Origin: Robiginitomaculum sp.
Lineage (GTDB): Bacteria > Pseudomonadota > Alphaproteobacteria > Caulobacterales > Maricaulaceae
Direction: 5' to 3'
Length of the DNA stretch: 45,896 nt
Assembly: GCA_023301505.1 (NCBI GenBank)
Contig: JALZUP010000105.1
Location: forward strand, 1 to 45,896
The position numbers were made by a program, and so were the translations under genes. Position 1 is the first letter of the stretch, and the number at the start of each line of letters is the position of its first letter. Positions 21,606 through 29,751 of the stretch are shown in pieces. The notes beneath the pieces are model-generated. The model did no database searches. It saw only the letters and a program-made list of their open reading frames with translations, and was not told where the DNA came from.

Positions 21606-21931
21606 CCCAAAACATAGCTAAAAACAAAAACAACTACCTAGCCTTTCACGGCCTAAGAGCCTACTTATACAGCAAAACCTTCACCATTAAGGAAATGCAA
21701 CTTAAACTAGACCTAACGCCAGATCAGTGGAAAGAAATACTAAACAAACAGGCCGCCCTAAAAACCTCCTACATAGAAAGATGCCGAGCTTCTGATTGCA
21801 TCAAAAAAATAATAAGTTCAGAAGAAAAAACGATTAAAGCAGTATGGGAAGACATAAAGGCAGGAAAATCAGATTATGATTTCGGGGATCAAAGCACTAA
21901 CGCATCGGTCGTTAGAATGTTTTATACATAA
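21602..21931 (+). CDS. Hypothetical protein, GTG start
   Basis: A 109-aa protein whose GTG at 21602 overlaps the preceding stop (GTGA), a classic coupling arrangement. No ATG lies near the N-terminus. It is helical and charged (KEMQLKLDLTPDQWKEILNK) with no recognised family. A strong bidirectional terminator follows. Confidence 0.65.
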   Translation: MTQNIAKNKNNYLAFHGLRAYLYSKTFTIKEMQLKLDLTPDQWKEILNKQAALKTSYIERCRASDCIKKIISSEEKTIKAVWEDIKAGKSDYDFGDQSTNASVVRMFYT

Positions 21932-21945
21932 ATAGAAATTAAAAC

Positions 21946-21985
21946 AGGCTTGGCGAGTTAAAAAAAAACTCGCCAAGCCTTTTTT
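21946..21985. terminator. Bidirectional terminator
   Basis: AGGCTTGGCGAGTT / AACTCGCCAAGCCT form a 14-bp perfect stem with a 7-nt A loop and T6. It separates the methyltransferase unit from convergent cassette B. Confidence 0.93.
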
Positions 21986-21995
21986 AATTAAGCTC

Positions 21996-22415
21996 TTAGC
22001 TCATCTCCTCCAAATCCTCCACCAATTCATTTCCAAATACTAGCTGATGCGAAAGCCCGTAATATTGCGCCAAGCACATCATAGTGAGTGGCGATAGTTC
22101 CGCAAATAAGCCAGTGCTCCCAAACTGAGATTTGCAAACTAGCTGATACAATAGTTGCATCCGACGAAACGGCTTATCGCTAAATTTTTCAATAAATTCA
22201 AAAAGGCTTAAAGTTTCTTTTTCCCAAGATAACTGGGGAATAGGTAAGTCATACTTCTCCTGCTCGGCTAGAAGCATCTTTTTGGCATCGTCATAGATTC
22301 GCTCTAGTAATAGATGGAATTGGTCGGTAATAGCGGAAACGATGCCGTTGTTGGCTTGAATAAATTGCTTTCGCATCATGCGGAAGCTTTCTTGTTGTTG
22401 AATCTGATTTAACAT
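21996..22415 (-). CDS. Cassette B hypothetical protein
   Basis: A 139-aa helical protein homologous to the cassette A product (324-740): LLYQLVCKSQFGSTGLFAEL here against LLYSLVKNTPLTGTFPFHSL there. No known domain. The ATG at 22415 lies inside one arm of the leader repeat (GACAACACATAATG), as in cassette A. The two copies have diverged strongly in sequence but kept architecture, which points to parallel, possibly insulated control circuits. Confidence 0.75.
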   Translation of the reverse strand: MLNQIQQQESFRMMRKQFIQANNGIVSAITDQFHLLLERIYDDAKKMLLAEQEKYDLPIPQLSWEKETLSLFEFIEKFSDKPFRRMQLLYQLVCKSQFGSTGLFAELSPLTMMCLAQYYGLSHQLVFGNELVEDLEEMS

Positions 22416-22601
22416 TATGTGTTGTCGTTACATAAGTGAAATAATAAAGCCGCCTAAAAGTTGGGTGACAACACATAATGCTACAAACCTCATAGAGGAA
22501 TACAATAAAGTGACCAACAAATAGACGGCTAGTTCTTTTTGTGATTGATACGCCTAGTAGAGGTATCTTGTAGCTAAAGTTATGTTGTCGATACAAAGAT
22601 C
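22413..22601 (-). promoter_or_regulatory. Cassette B leader: co-varying switch-like inverted repeats
   Basis: On the minus strand, a -7-like GATCTTTG (22601-22594) is followed by arm 1 (about 22593-22570, CGACAACATAAC...GCTACAA), terminator arm (22532-22514, CTAGCCGTCTATTTGTTGG), arm 1' (22486-22465), terminator arm' (22464-22447) and a 14-bp perfect complement of arm 1' over the ATG (22426-22413). Order and pairing equal cassette A, while the bases differ in compensating fashion. The T-run after the terminator stem is weaker than in A. Confidence 0.65.
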
Positions 22602-22697
22602 AAACATAACTTTCATATATCCAAATAGCTAAATTAATCACATTATCAATAAAAATACTAGCCTTATGGTTATTATCCAAGAACTTTGATAATAATT

Positions 22698-22738
22698 ACG
22701 AATCTTGCAATATTTGTTAAGAAATTATTTTAATTTTG
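22698..22738 (+). promoter_or_regulatory. Promoter of divergent membrane gene pair
   Basis: ACGAATCTTGCAATATTTG is followed by TAATTTTG (22731-22738), a good -7 box. The segment parallels the sequence at 962-1020 beside cassette A. Confidence 0.6.
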
Positions 22739-22774
22739 TTAGGAATTTTAATGTTTCCTTAAGAAAAAAAACAG

Positions 22775-22981
22775 ATGCTACAAATCATTTTTCATGGCAT
22801 ACTTAGTATTCTTATTCTAGCAGTGACGCTACATTTATACTGTAATCAGTTCTTTCAAGGCAAGGATATATCCAAAGATTGGAAAATTATTGTAGCGACA
22901 GGTTTTTTATTTAGCTTCTTTTCTGCTTGCGAGATGGTACGGCATATCTACTTGTGGAATACTTCAATACAAACAATATGA
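22775..22981 (+). CDS. Small two-TM membrane protein
   Basis: A 68-aa protein with TM segments at about 3-21 and 39-58. It diverges from cassette B. Its TGA overlaps the ATG of the next small membrane gene by 4 bases (ATGA), so they form a coupled pair. Holin-like, immunity or toxin roles are all compatible; none is shown. Confidence 0.65.
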   Translation: MLQIIFHGILSILILAVTLHLYCNQFFQGKDISKDWKIIVATGFLFSFFSACEMVRHIYLWNTSIQTI

Positions 22982-23172
22982 TTGTTATTTATGGTTTGGC
23001 TCTTTTGGGGGTGTTTTTTATAGTAGCGGCTATTTATACTTACGCCTTTGTGGGTATGAGCGGGAAGCAAAAGAAAATGTGGCAGGAACGGGTGATCGTT
23101 TTTTTATTGGTTATTAATTTGTTAGCTACTGTTTTCTTTTCAGGGATAGGTGTAGTTTTTTTTAATAATTAG
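22978..23172 (+). CDS. Small two-TM membrane protein
   Basis: 64 aa from ATG 22978; the ORF-track start (22927) lies inside the previous gene and is unlikely. TM segments are at about 3-25 and 41-61, with a basic loop KQKKMWQER between them. It is coupled to the 22775 gene. Confidence 0.65.
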   Translation: MIVIYGLALLGVFFIVAAIYTYAFVGMSGKQKKMWQERVIVFLLVINLLATVFFSGIGVVFFNN

Positions 23173-23204
23173 AAAAACAGGCATAAAAAAAAGACAAGAA
23201 AAAA

Positions 23205-23492
23205 ATGAAATCTAAAATTCTAAAACACACAAGAAATAATGGTGAAGTGTTTTATACAGCACATCTTTATACAAAGGTGTTTTTTTTATGGTTTTTCTAT
23301 TATTGGAATCATTATTTTTTATGTGACGGAATACTTCAATTGAATATTTTTGGCAATCCATTGTATTCGGATATGGACAATTTTGATAGTAAAGAGGAAG
23401 CACAACTTAGTTTAGATTTTGCTATAGATAAATACATTAGAAAAATAGAAGAAAAAAACGGGCAATTTATTAAATCAACGGAAGAAGTATGA
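23205..23492 (+). CDS. Hypothetical protein with one hydrophobic segment
   Basis: A 95-aa protein. An aromatic segment (KVFFLWFFYYWNHYFL, about 24-39) may insert in the membrane. The C-terminal half is acidic and helical. No family recognised. It lies 32 bp after the two-TM pair and ends before an R2 hairpin, so it probably closes that unit. Confidence 0.62.
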   Translation: MKSKILKHTRNNGEVFYTAHLYTKVFFLWFFYYWNHYFLCDGILQLNIFGNPLYSDMDNFDSKEEAQLSLDFAIDKYIRKIEEKNGQFIKSTEEV

Positions 23493-23510
23493 TTCTTAGT
23501 TTTTATTAAA

Positions 23511-23540
23511 TTCATCGGACGGCGCCAGCCATCCGATGAA
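23511..23540. repeat. R2 hairpin repeat
   Basis: TTCATCGGACGGCGCCAGCC + ATCCGATGAA; near-perfect copy between two plus-strand genes. Confidence 0.88.
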
Positions 23541-23587
23541 TAAAAAGCAAGAAAAATAAACCTTACTCAAAAAAATAAACATACTTT

Positions 23588-23905
23588 ATGCTTAATGCTT
23601 TAGATTTTGAAAAAATAATAAGAATAGAAAGCAAATATTTTGTTAAAGAAAAATTGAATGGTAGGTTTCGAGAATATGTATCAGATGCTTACTTGTCGAG
23701 GCATTTAGCCATTATGACAGAAAATGCTTATTCAGAGCGTTCTAAATCATTCACAAGAGATGTCTCGGATCAGATAGGAAATATCGCTTACAAAGCAGCA
23801 ATTCCAATATTTGAAGGTGTTTTAGAACCTATAGGAGCAAAGTGTAACGGGCATCATGTTGCACAGGATTTTGCTAACTTTATTGAAGAAATAAGTAAAA
23901 TATAA
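23588..23905 (+). CDS. Hypothetical protein
   Basis: A 105-aa soluble helical protein (MLNALDFEKIIRIESKYFVK; C-terminal HHVAQDFANFIEEISK). No recognised domain. It is bracketed by R2 hairpins at 23511 and 23925, so it is probably its own short unit. Confidence 0.65.
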   Translation: MLNALDFEKIIRIESKYFVKEKLNGRFREYVSDAYLSRHLAIMTENAYSERSKSFTRDVSDQIGNIAYKAAIPIFEGVLEPIGAKCNGHHVAQDFANFIEEISKI

Positions 23906-23924
23906 TAATAAGTCAACCACTAAA

Positions 23925-23954
23925 TTCATCGGACGGCGCTAGCCATCCGATGAA
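23925..23954. repeat. R2 hairpin repeat
   Basis: TTCATCGGACGGCGCTAGCC + ATCCGATGAA, lying between convergent genes, where it could terminate both. Confidence 0.88.
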
Positions 23955-23969
23955 TAAAAGTCAAGAATC

Positions 23970-24467
23970 CTAAGCCTTAATATCCCGCCCATCCTTAACA
24001 GGGATTACCTTATAAATCAACCCATTCGCATCGTCGCTCAAGTTCTTAAACTCTTCAATAAATTGATTCGCCTCCGCCTCATTTTTCCAGCAACAAGCGC
24101 CAATCTGCTCAGGCTTATTTAGGTAACATTTTCTCTTGTTATCATAATGAAGAAAGCCACCAATATTTTTACCATTCTCTTTCTTATAGACCAGGATAAA
24201 ACAAAGGTCGGTAACAGAATCTTTATCAATTGTAATAAGACCTTTTGCTTCATTAATGTCTACTATTTTAGCTATATTCCCTCTGTCTGCCAACAAATGA
24301 GCTCGATCCTTAATGTATTTAGCAGCGACAAACCGACTCTTAAATACAGCACATTCTGTATCTAGTTTAGGCGTAATTACTACGCTATGATTATCCGTTT
24401 CCAAAAGGTAGCCTTTTTCATTAGTCTTTTTATTTTCTACCTCTATTACAAATTTAAAATTCGACAT
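23970..24467 (-). CDS. Hypothetical protein
   Basis: A 165-aa protein of mixed alpha/beta type. It appears to contain two related beta-rich segments (EVENKKTNEKGYLLETDNHS and ILVYKKENGKNIGGFLHYDN) each followed by a helix. No signal peptide, TM segment or known family. R2 hairpins stand at both ends (23925 and 24504). Confidence 0.65.
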   Translation of the reverse strand: MSNFKFVIEVENKKTNEKGYLLETDNHSVVITPKLDTECAVFKSRFVAAKYIKDRAHLLADRGNIAKIVDINEAKGLITIDKDSVTDLCFILVYKKENGKNIGGFLHYDNKRKCYLNKPEQIGACCWKNEAEANQFIEEFKNLSDDANGLIYKVIPVKDGRDIKA

Positions 24468-24503
24468 TTTTTGATTTTAAGATTAGGATTCAATAAAAAA
24501 AAG

Positions 24504-24533
24504 TTCATCGGATGGCTAGCGCCGTCCGATGAA
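24504..24533. repeat. R2 hairpin repeat (opposite orientation)
   Basis: TTCATCGGATGGCTAGCGCC + GTCCGATGAA, inverted relative to the other copies; directly downstream of the 24542-25417 gene. Confidence 0.88.
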
Positions 24534-24541
24534 CGCAAAGC

Positions 24542-25417
24542 CTACTTCAAAGAATAAGCATCCATAATGGAGCGTCTAAGAATCTTCGTTCTAGACAAAG
24601 CAATATCACAAATCTTCAATACGATCTGGTCAAAGAAAAACTTAGCCGCCTTCTTGGTCTTCTGTACATTCGCACTACGCTCTTCATAATCCCGCATAGA
24701 TAGCGTTTGCATAGACCAATTTTCTCCACCCTTTCCAATATGCTTCTCTAATACTTCCGCCATAGAGGTTCTGATTTTCTTTTCATCTTCGTGCATGGTT
24801 CGCATAATCCACCCCTGCTTATTCTTGTAAGCCGAATGATCCGTAAAAGGTACTGTATTGTTGTGTAGTGCTACCACCATCACGATGACATTATGCGAGT
24901 CTACCGCATGTCCATTACTGCTCTTCATACCCATCTTCTGCATCGTTCGCTTAAAGTGAGATGCCTTGATTTGATCGGCGTCCACTTCTGATAGCAGCTT
25001 CTTGCCAGCGGTAGCTTTAGCCGCCAATGCTCGTTTTTTCAAATCTATTTCCCGTTGGCGAATTGCGTCTCCTTCACCGGAGATATCCGCTAGCTCCGTG
25101 ATAGATTTATCCTCTAGTCGGCGTTCGATAGATACAGGATTAGCCTGTTCAAAAACAATATTTTTTGCTGGCAAAATAGGTTGCGCTGCTTCTTCTACCT
25201 CTTTAGCTACTAATGCTGCTGCTTCGATTGCAGCAGGCGCCGCAGCAGGATCAGGCTCTACTTCTGTATAGGTGATATCTTCTATCTCTGCCGCCTTATT
25301 GGTTACTGCAATTAATTGCGCTTTCAATGGAGCTAGTGCGATTGCTTTAGCTTCTTTGTTCATATTAGATCTAACTATAGAATCTATAGCTAATTGAATA
25401 TTTTGATCACCTGTCAT
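24542..25417 (-). CDS. Hypothetical protein with Ala/Pro linker
   Basis: A 291-aa protein. A short N-terminal helical segment, an Ala/Pro/Glu-rich linker (about 55-85), a charged coiled-coil-like region (about 95-140) and a C-terminal globular domain (about 150-291, KASHFKRTMQKMGMK, HNVIVMVVALHNNTVPFTD). Family not recognised. It is co-directional with and 45 bp downstream of the 373-codon gene, so they probably form a two-gene unit transcribed leftward. Confidence 0.7.
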   Translation of the reverse strand: MTGDQNIQLAIDSIVRSNMNKEAKAIALAPLKAQLIAVTNKAAEIEDITYTEVEPDPAAAPAAIEAAALVAKEVEEAAQPILPAKNIVFEQANPVSIERRLEDKSITELADISGEGDAIRQREIDLKKRALAAKATAGKKLLSEVDADQIKASHFKRTMQKMGMKSSNGHAVDSHNVIVMVVALHNNTVPFTDHSAYKNKQGWIMRTMHEDEKKIRTSMAEVLEKHIGKGGENWSMQTLSMRDYEERSANVQKTKKAAKFFFDQIVLKICDIALSRTKILRRSIMDAYSLK

Positions 25418-25462
25418 GTTGAATTGATTTTTTTATAAAAAAAAGGAAGGATAATTCTAAGT

Positions 25463-26575
25463 TCAAGAAGTTGGGCTAGTCACGGGTCTTTCCGTTACGC
25501 CAATTCCATATTGCGCATACGCTTCCTCTGGAAGGAAGCCCTTATAATAAGCCGTCACCAGTCCAACTGCATTCACGTTAAGCGTATATCGCCTCATGCG
25601 CGAGTAATAGGCGGAGTTCCCTGACTCGATAGAATTTTCGGCATCGAATAGATGCTTGATGTGGGTTTTTATTTCTGCTATTATTTCAGGAGGGGGCGTC
25701 ACTTCACCAGGTTTTCCTAAATAGGCACAAACAATATTTCTAAGCATAGGGGACATCTTTATTTTATTCTCCCATGCCCCAAATTTGATATTGTAATACA
25801 TTTCAATATCATCTACTAATTCCTTTATTTTTGGCTGGTTCACGTAGTCCGCATTCGGTTGCATGTATAGACAGCCGTATAGGTGAGGCGCCTTCGGAAG
25901 GAAATTCACACTATAATGTCTAAGCTTGCCATTCTGAACGCCAAATACATTAAAGCGATATACACCTACTGAGAGGACGTTCGCTTTATGGTATTGAATA
26001 TTCAGTTGGTCAAAACGAAAATCTTCCTTTCCTTTTACGTTTTGATTTCGAGCATAAATAAACACCCTCCCCATATCGGCCAAGCCAGTTCCCCAGCTTT
26101 TTCTTTTAGCAGGTTTGCCATCTTTTGATTTCGATAGGGTCAACAAATCCTGATTCTCCATGAATAAGGATTTGATCTTAGACAACAATGGCCCTGCTAA
26201 ATCTTTCGATAAATGGTGCTCGTAATCTAATACCGCCAATCGCTTAATAATGTCCAAAACGGACTCTATAGGCGTTTTTTTCATCAGCCACTTAAAGTCA
26301 TTTATCTCTTGGTATAAATCTTTCAGGCGTTCCCCGAAAGCAATTATTTCAGGATCCGTTTTTTTGATACTCGTTTTGCGAATAGAAGCGTAATAGTCTG
26401 GATTTCTAGCAGGCAAAAAAGAAATATCAAAATATTTTTTTTCGCCCTTGTCGGTGGTAGCAATAGCCTCAAAAAGGTAATTGCCTCTGACGGAAGGAAG
26501 GATAAGCTTTAAGCTAAGCTTGACATCTGAAAAGTTTTCTTGCACAGGCGTTGTTTTACTAGCCGCCGTATTCAT
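25463..26575 (-). CDS. Hypothetical protein with internal duplication
   Basis: 370 aa from ATG 26575 (MNTAASK); the ORF-track start is a TTG three codons upstream that lies inside a -7-like box. Two stretches are alike: NYLFEAIATTDKGEKKYFDI...SFLPARNPDYYAS (about 30-70) and VYRFNVFGVQNGKLRHYSVN...FLPKAPHLYGC (about 200-240). Each is a beta-rich 'SFLP/NFLP' module followed by a helix. No known domain. It is divergent from the DUF5131 gene and probably leads the leftward two-gene unit. Confidence 0.72.
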   Translation of the reverse strand: MNTAASKTTPVQENFSDVKLSLKLILPSVRGNYLFEAIATTDKGEKKYFDISFLPARNPDYYASIRKTSIKKTDPEIIAFGERLKDLYQEINDFKWLMKKTPIESVLDIIKRLAVLDYEHHLSKDLAGPLLSKIKSLFMENQDLLTLSKSKDGKPAKRKSWGTGLADMGRVFIYARNQNVKGKEDFRFDQLNIQYHKANVLSVGVYRFNVFGVQNGKLRHYSVNFLPKAPHLYGCLYMQPNADYVNQPKIKELVDDIEMYYNIKFGAWENKIKMSPMLRNIVCAYLGKPGEVTPPPEIIAEIKTHIKHLFDAENSIESGNSAYYSRMRRYTLNVNAVGLVTAYYKGFLPEEAYAQYGIGVTERPVTSPTS

Positions 26576-26581
26576 TTGATG

Positions 26582-26610
26582 CAAAAATATCTTAAATAAT
26601 CATAATTATC
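26582..26610 (-). promoter_or_regulatory. Promoter abutting the start codon
   Basis: TATTTTTG (26589-26582, minus strand) with TTGATAATTATG upstream fits the Bacteroidota promoter, but leaves only six bases to ATG 26575. That predicts a leaderless or near-leaderless mRNA. ATAATTATCAAT copies here resemble sites near the XRE repressor. Confidence 0.45.
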
Positions 26611-26818
26611 AATTAAATTTTACTTATTTATAGATAATTATCAATAAATATCTATAAATTTGAATATGAAAAACTAAGAAATAGTCTCACGATAAGTTTT
26701 TTAACCGCTGCACGAGCTATATAAGTAACTGCCGAAAGGTGTGCCCCGAAGTTCACGACAATGTTTTAGTAGGGGTGTTTTTTAATTCATCTTATTTAGT
26801 ATAAAACAGAAAATAATA

Positions 26819-27610
26819 ATGGCTAAAAATAGCAAAATAGAATGGACAGATCATACTGTCAATTTATGGTGGGGATGCAGTAAAGTGCATACAGGATGCA
26901 AAAACTGCTATGCAGAATACCAAAGCGATAAGATGAAAAGAGGCACAAGAAATGGGAGCAAACTTTGGGGAGAGAAAACCTACCGACGAAAAATAAAGTC
27001 TGCTTTTTCAGATTTAGGCAAATATCAAGCACAGGCCAAAAAAGAAGGAAAAATGGCTAAAATATTTTGTGGATCCATGATGGATATTTTCGAAGATAGC
27101 AAGCCTTTAGTAGATATTAATGGGAATATATTGGAAGGCAGTACTGGAGATTTAAGAGAAGAATTATTTCAGGATATAATGGGTGGTATGTACGAAAATC
27201 TGATATTTCTATTCTTGACAAAGCGACCAAACAACATTGGTAAGATGATTCCACTCGAATGGAAAAATGGGGTCAAAAGTGTATTCTTTGGCACATCTAT
27301 TAGTGATACAGAAACCCTCAAGTATGCAGATGAGCTAAAGCAATTAAAATTCCAAAACCTCTTCCTGAGTATTGAGCCACAAATAGGGCCAATAATGACA
27401 GACGAGATAGACTTGAAAGGAATTGATTGGGTGATACAGGGAGGCGAAAGTGGCTATAATAAAAGGCCTTTCGATTTAGCATGGGCGTACGAGATGAAAG
27501 AGATATGCGAGTTATATGGCGTTCCCTATTTTTTTAAGCAAATAGATAAACGTCAAGCTATTCCAGAGGACTTAATGATCCGAGAATTTCCTGAATTCAT
27601 AAATCAATAA
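26819..27610 (+). CDS. DUF5131 / phage Gp37-Gp68 family protein
   Basis: A 263-aa protein. It begins with the family signature KIEWTDHTVNLWWGC and C20-x6-C27-x2-C30 (GCSKVHTGCKNCYAE), a radical-SAM-like Fe-S ligand set. WVIQGGESG and 'R.f...W...i...c...gvpfFfKQ' (LYGVPYFFKQ) follow, all standard for DUF5131. The family is common on phages and its substrate is unknown. The length is typical. It starts at an ATG in an AT-rich context, divergent from the 25463 gene and followed after 10 bp by the next gene. Confidence 0.93.
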   Translation: MAKNSKIEWTDHTVNLWWGCSKVHTGCKNCYAEYQSDKMKRGTRNGSKLWGEKTYRRKIKSAFSDLGKYQAQAKKEGKMAKIFCGSMMDIFEDSKPLVDINGNILEGSTGDLREELFQDIMGGMYENLIFLFLTKRPNNIGKMIPLEWKNGVKSVFFGTSISDTETLKYADELKQLKFQNLFLSIEPQIGPIMTDEIDLKGIDWVIQGGESGYNKRPFDLAWAYEMKEICELYGVPYFFKQIDKRQAIPEDLMIREFPEFINQ

Positions 27611-27620
27611 AAAAAATATT

Positions 27621-28016
27621 ATGGACAACGATCCGATTATTAAAAAAATCAGAAAAGAAACACCTACAGAAATATACCTACAAATAGATCCAGAAGGAGA
27701 TAAGCCAATTGGTGATTATTTCGATGAGGGAGAAGTAACCTGGTGCGCACAAAGGGTGAACGAGAATGATCCGAAATACACAAGACAAGATTGGATGGAT
27801 ATAAAAGATTCCCTACCAGAAAATAACCCTCAAGTAGGATTGGAAGAAAATGGAGTAGGACAAAAATACACCTCTAGATTAGAGGTCTATACCAAGGAGG
27901 GATATGTGCATCTGAACAGACGAATGAAAGACAAGCTAAAAGAAGAGTGGTATTGGTTGGTAGAAGGGGATACAAGAACAATCACTCATTACAAGGTCTT
28001 TAATTCGCCTGCTTAA
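27621..28016 (+). CDS. Small phage-type hypothetical protein
   Basis: A 131-aa protein. The N-terminal half (TEIYLQIDPEGDK...DYFDEGEVTWCAQRVNENDPKY) is a sequence type seen in phage genomes next to small accessory genes; the function is unknown. It ends in VEGDTRTITHYKVF, possibly DUF551-like. Co-transcription with DUF5131 is likely from the 10-bp gap. Confidence 0.75.
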   Translation: MDNDPIIKKIRKETPTEIYLQIDPEGDKPIGDYFDEGEVTWCAQRVNENDPKYTRQDWMDIKDSLPENNPQVGLEENGVGQKYTSRLEVYTKEGYVHLNRRMKDKLKEEWYWLVEGDTRTITHYKVFNSPA

Positions 28017-28032
28017 AATAAAGAATAGCCTC

Positions 28033-28070
28033 AAGGGGACAACACCTTATAACCCATGACGAAGTCGTGG
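28033..28070. repeat. Degenerate R4 block
   Basis: GGGGACAACACCTTATAACC + CATGACGAAGTCGTGG, an eroded R4. It ends 13 bp before the ATG at 28084, the same placement as intact R4 copies before other genes. Confidence 0.75.
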
Positions 28071-28083
28071 AAATAAGAAATAC

Positions 28084-28383
28084 ATGAAAAAGAAAAAAAA
28101 TATTTCAACAGAAAAGATAATAGTTAACATCTCAGGCAAAGATTACATATCAAACACTACCGTAATTAGTCAATGTTCGCTAGATCCAACTTTATACAAA
28201 GCAGTTAAAAAAGATTGGGAATTGTCAACTTCTTTATTGTTAGGCATGGCAGAGCGATGGATGCAGCACACAAAAATAAAGAGCTGTCAATTGGCTGTTA
28301 ATCTAGGCAATCTATCTGTATCTATAGGAAAATATGGAATGGTTCCGAATCCACCTTGCGAAGTCTGCGACGAAGCTGGATAG
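28084..28383 (+). CDS. Small hypothetical protein
   Basis: A 99-aa, Lys-rich N-terminus followed by a helical domain and a C-terminal CEVCDEAG. No recognised family. R4 lies directly upstream and a terminator about 70 bp downstream. Confidence 0.65.
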   Translation: MKKKKNISTEKIIVNISGKDYISNTTVISQCSLDPTLYKAVKKDWELSTSLLLGMAERWMQHTKIKSCQLAVNLGNLSVSIGKYGMVPNPPCEVCDEAG

Positions 28384-28451
28384 GACTGAAAAAAAAGTAG
28401 TTACATGAATAAGTATCTTGTGTACTAATTTGTTCTTATATAGTGTGACAG

Positions 28452-28478
28452 AAAAGCTTCGTTTATCGAGGCTTTTTT
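28452..28478 (+). terminator. Rho-independent terminator
   Basis: AAAAGCTTCG / CGAGGCTTTT form a 10-bp stem with one G-T pair, 5-nt loop and T6. It ends the DUF5131 unit. Confidence 0.85.
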
Positions 28479-28496
28479 AATTTAAAGTGTTAAAAT

Positions 28497-28560
28497 ATCA
28501 TTAATTAATGATTTATTTTGTTTCAAACCTTGCAGTTATCATTAATCAATGATATATTTG
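28497..28560 (+). promoter_or_regulatory. Promoter with two operator palindromes
   Basis: TTG (28530) - 20 bp - TATATTTG (28553-28560) is the best promoter match on the plus strand. Two palindromes, ATCATTAATTAATGAT (28497-28512, perfect) and TATCATTAATCAATGATA (28537-28554), have centres 41 bp apart, four helical turns. The second overlaps the promoter, so repression by a dimer pair with looping is plausible. Confidence 0.75.
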
Positions 28561-28597
28561 TATTGTCAATAAGACGAAACAATAAAACATTAAAATT

Positions 28598-28783
28598 ATG
28601 TCACAAGTAGGAAAAGGATTTTACAACAGAGCAGAAGTTGATTTGATACAAAACGAAGCACAAGAAAGAGCAGAGGAATTATTTGATTTTGTAATGGATG
28701 AGGAAAAGACAAAAGAGGAAGTATTAGAGATAGCAAAAGCAGAAGGCGAGGAAGTCTTGAGCGAGCTACAAAAATATTTCTAA
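28598..28783 (+). CDS. Small acidic protein
   Basis: A 61-aa, very Glu-rich, all-helical protein (NEAQERAEELFDFVMDEEKT). No known family. It is the first gene after a well-formed promoter with tandem operators, so it is tightly regulated. Its size and charge would suit an antitoxin, anti-repressor or DNA mimic; none is shown. Confidence 0.65.
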   Translation: MSQVGKGFYNRAEVDLIQNEAQERAEELFDFVMDEEKTKEEVLEIAKAEGEEVLSELQKYF

Positions 28784-28856
28784 GCAATTAAATCCTAAGC
28801 GATCATCCATTATAATAAGGCTTGTAGTATCGCAAGAATTTCAAATAATAATTACA

Positions 28857-29447
28857 ATGCAAAATTTAAAAGAGTTCACTAGTTTAGCTTCAAGTATTGT
28901 TTCTTTAGAAATAAAGAAATTAAATTATACTGCAATAAAGAGAAAATCTAACGGAGATTTCATTTCAATTAATTTTCCTCTTCATTTAATTCCAAATGCA
29001 GAAAAGAAAATAACTAGCAAGGATGATATTTTCTATGATACAAATGGAGAAAATTTTTGGTATGAATTTTCGCATGTTGATGCATTAAGTAATACTAAGG
29101 AAGAAAATGAGCAAATAGGAAAAGACAGTGCAAGAGTTGATGGACTATATGGTGGAGAGCTTGATTTAGAGCTATTAAAATCAGCAGAAATTAAGAACAG
29201 AAAAAGAATGGCAGGAGAGGAGATATTTGAATATCTACAAAGCATTATTAAGATCACGGCAAAATATGTTCCTTCGATAGATGTATATAATGCAACAATA
29301 CAAAAAGGTTCGACAACTTACATGATCCAAGAAGAAAACGGATCAGACTTAGTTGATTCCGTGAAAAAAGAAACTGGTATAGAAATAGAATACGATTCTA
29401 ATTCCAGAAAATTCTCAATACCTCAAAAAAACAGATTCGATGCCTAG
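28857..29447 (+). CDS. Hypothetical protein
   Basis: A 196-aa soluble alpha/beta protein with no signal or TM segment (MQNLKEFTSLASSIVSLEIK). It ends RFDA* with the last codons overlapping the ATG of the next gene by 8 bases, so the two are coupled. Function unknown. Confidence 0.68.
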   Translation: MQNLKEFTSLASSIVSLEIKKLNYTAIKRKSNGDFISINFPLHLIPNAEKKITSKDDIFYDTNGENFWYEFSHVDALSNTKEENEQIGKDSARVDGLYGGELDLELLKSAEIKNRKRMAGEEIFEYLQSIIKITAKYVPSIDVYNATIQKGSTTYMIQEENGSDLVDSVKKETGIEIEYDSNSRKFSIPQKNRFDA

Positions 29448-29751
29448 AACCAACCAAGACTATAAACGCTTATTCAATGCGTACTGCAAAGATGCAGGGC
29501 TAAAACAAAACAAGGTTGCCAAAATGTTTAATTTAAATCCTCGTTATTTTTCTACAGGAGACAGGAGATTCAATATAATGAAAGGTATCATTGAATTAGC
29601 GGAAGGGAAAAAAGAATTTATGTTGCCGTGGGTTACTTGCGAATCTTGCGGTTACGATAACACTAAGAAGGAAATGGACGCACAAGATAATTACGACAAA
29701 CCTTGTGCTTGTGTTAAGTGTGATTATGAAATACTTTCTCTAACAAGCTAA
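29440..29751 (+). CDS. HTH-like and zinc-ribbon small protein
   Basis: A 103-aa protein. The N-terminal 55 residues resemble a degenerate helix-turn-helix (AYCKDAGLKQNKVAKMFNLN). The C-terminus has two Cys pairs (CESCGYD and CACVKC) spaced as a zinc ribbon. It is probably a DNA- or RNA-binding regulator coupled to the preceding gene. Its stop codon lies within a hairpin (29746-29779). Confidence 0.68.
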   Translation: MPRTNQDYKRLFNAYCKDAGLKQNKVAKMFNLNPRYFSTGDRRFNIMKGIIELAEGKKEFMLPWVTCESCGYDNTKKEMDAQDNYDKPCACVKCDYEILSLTS

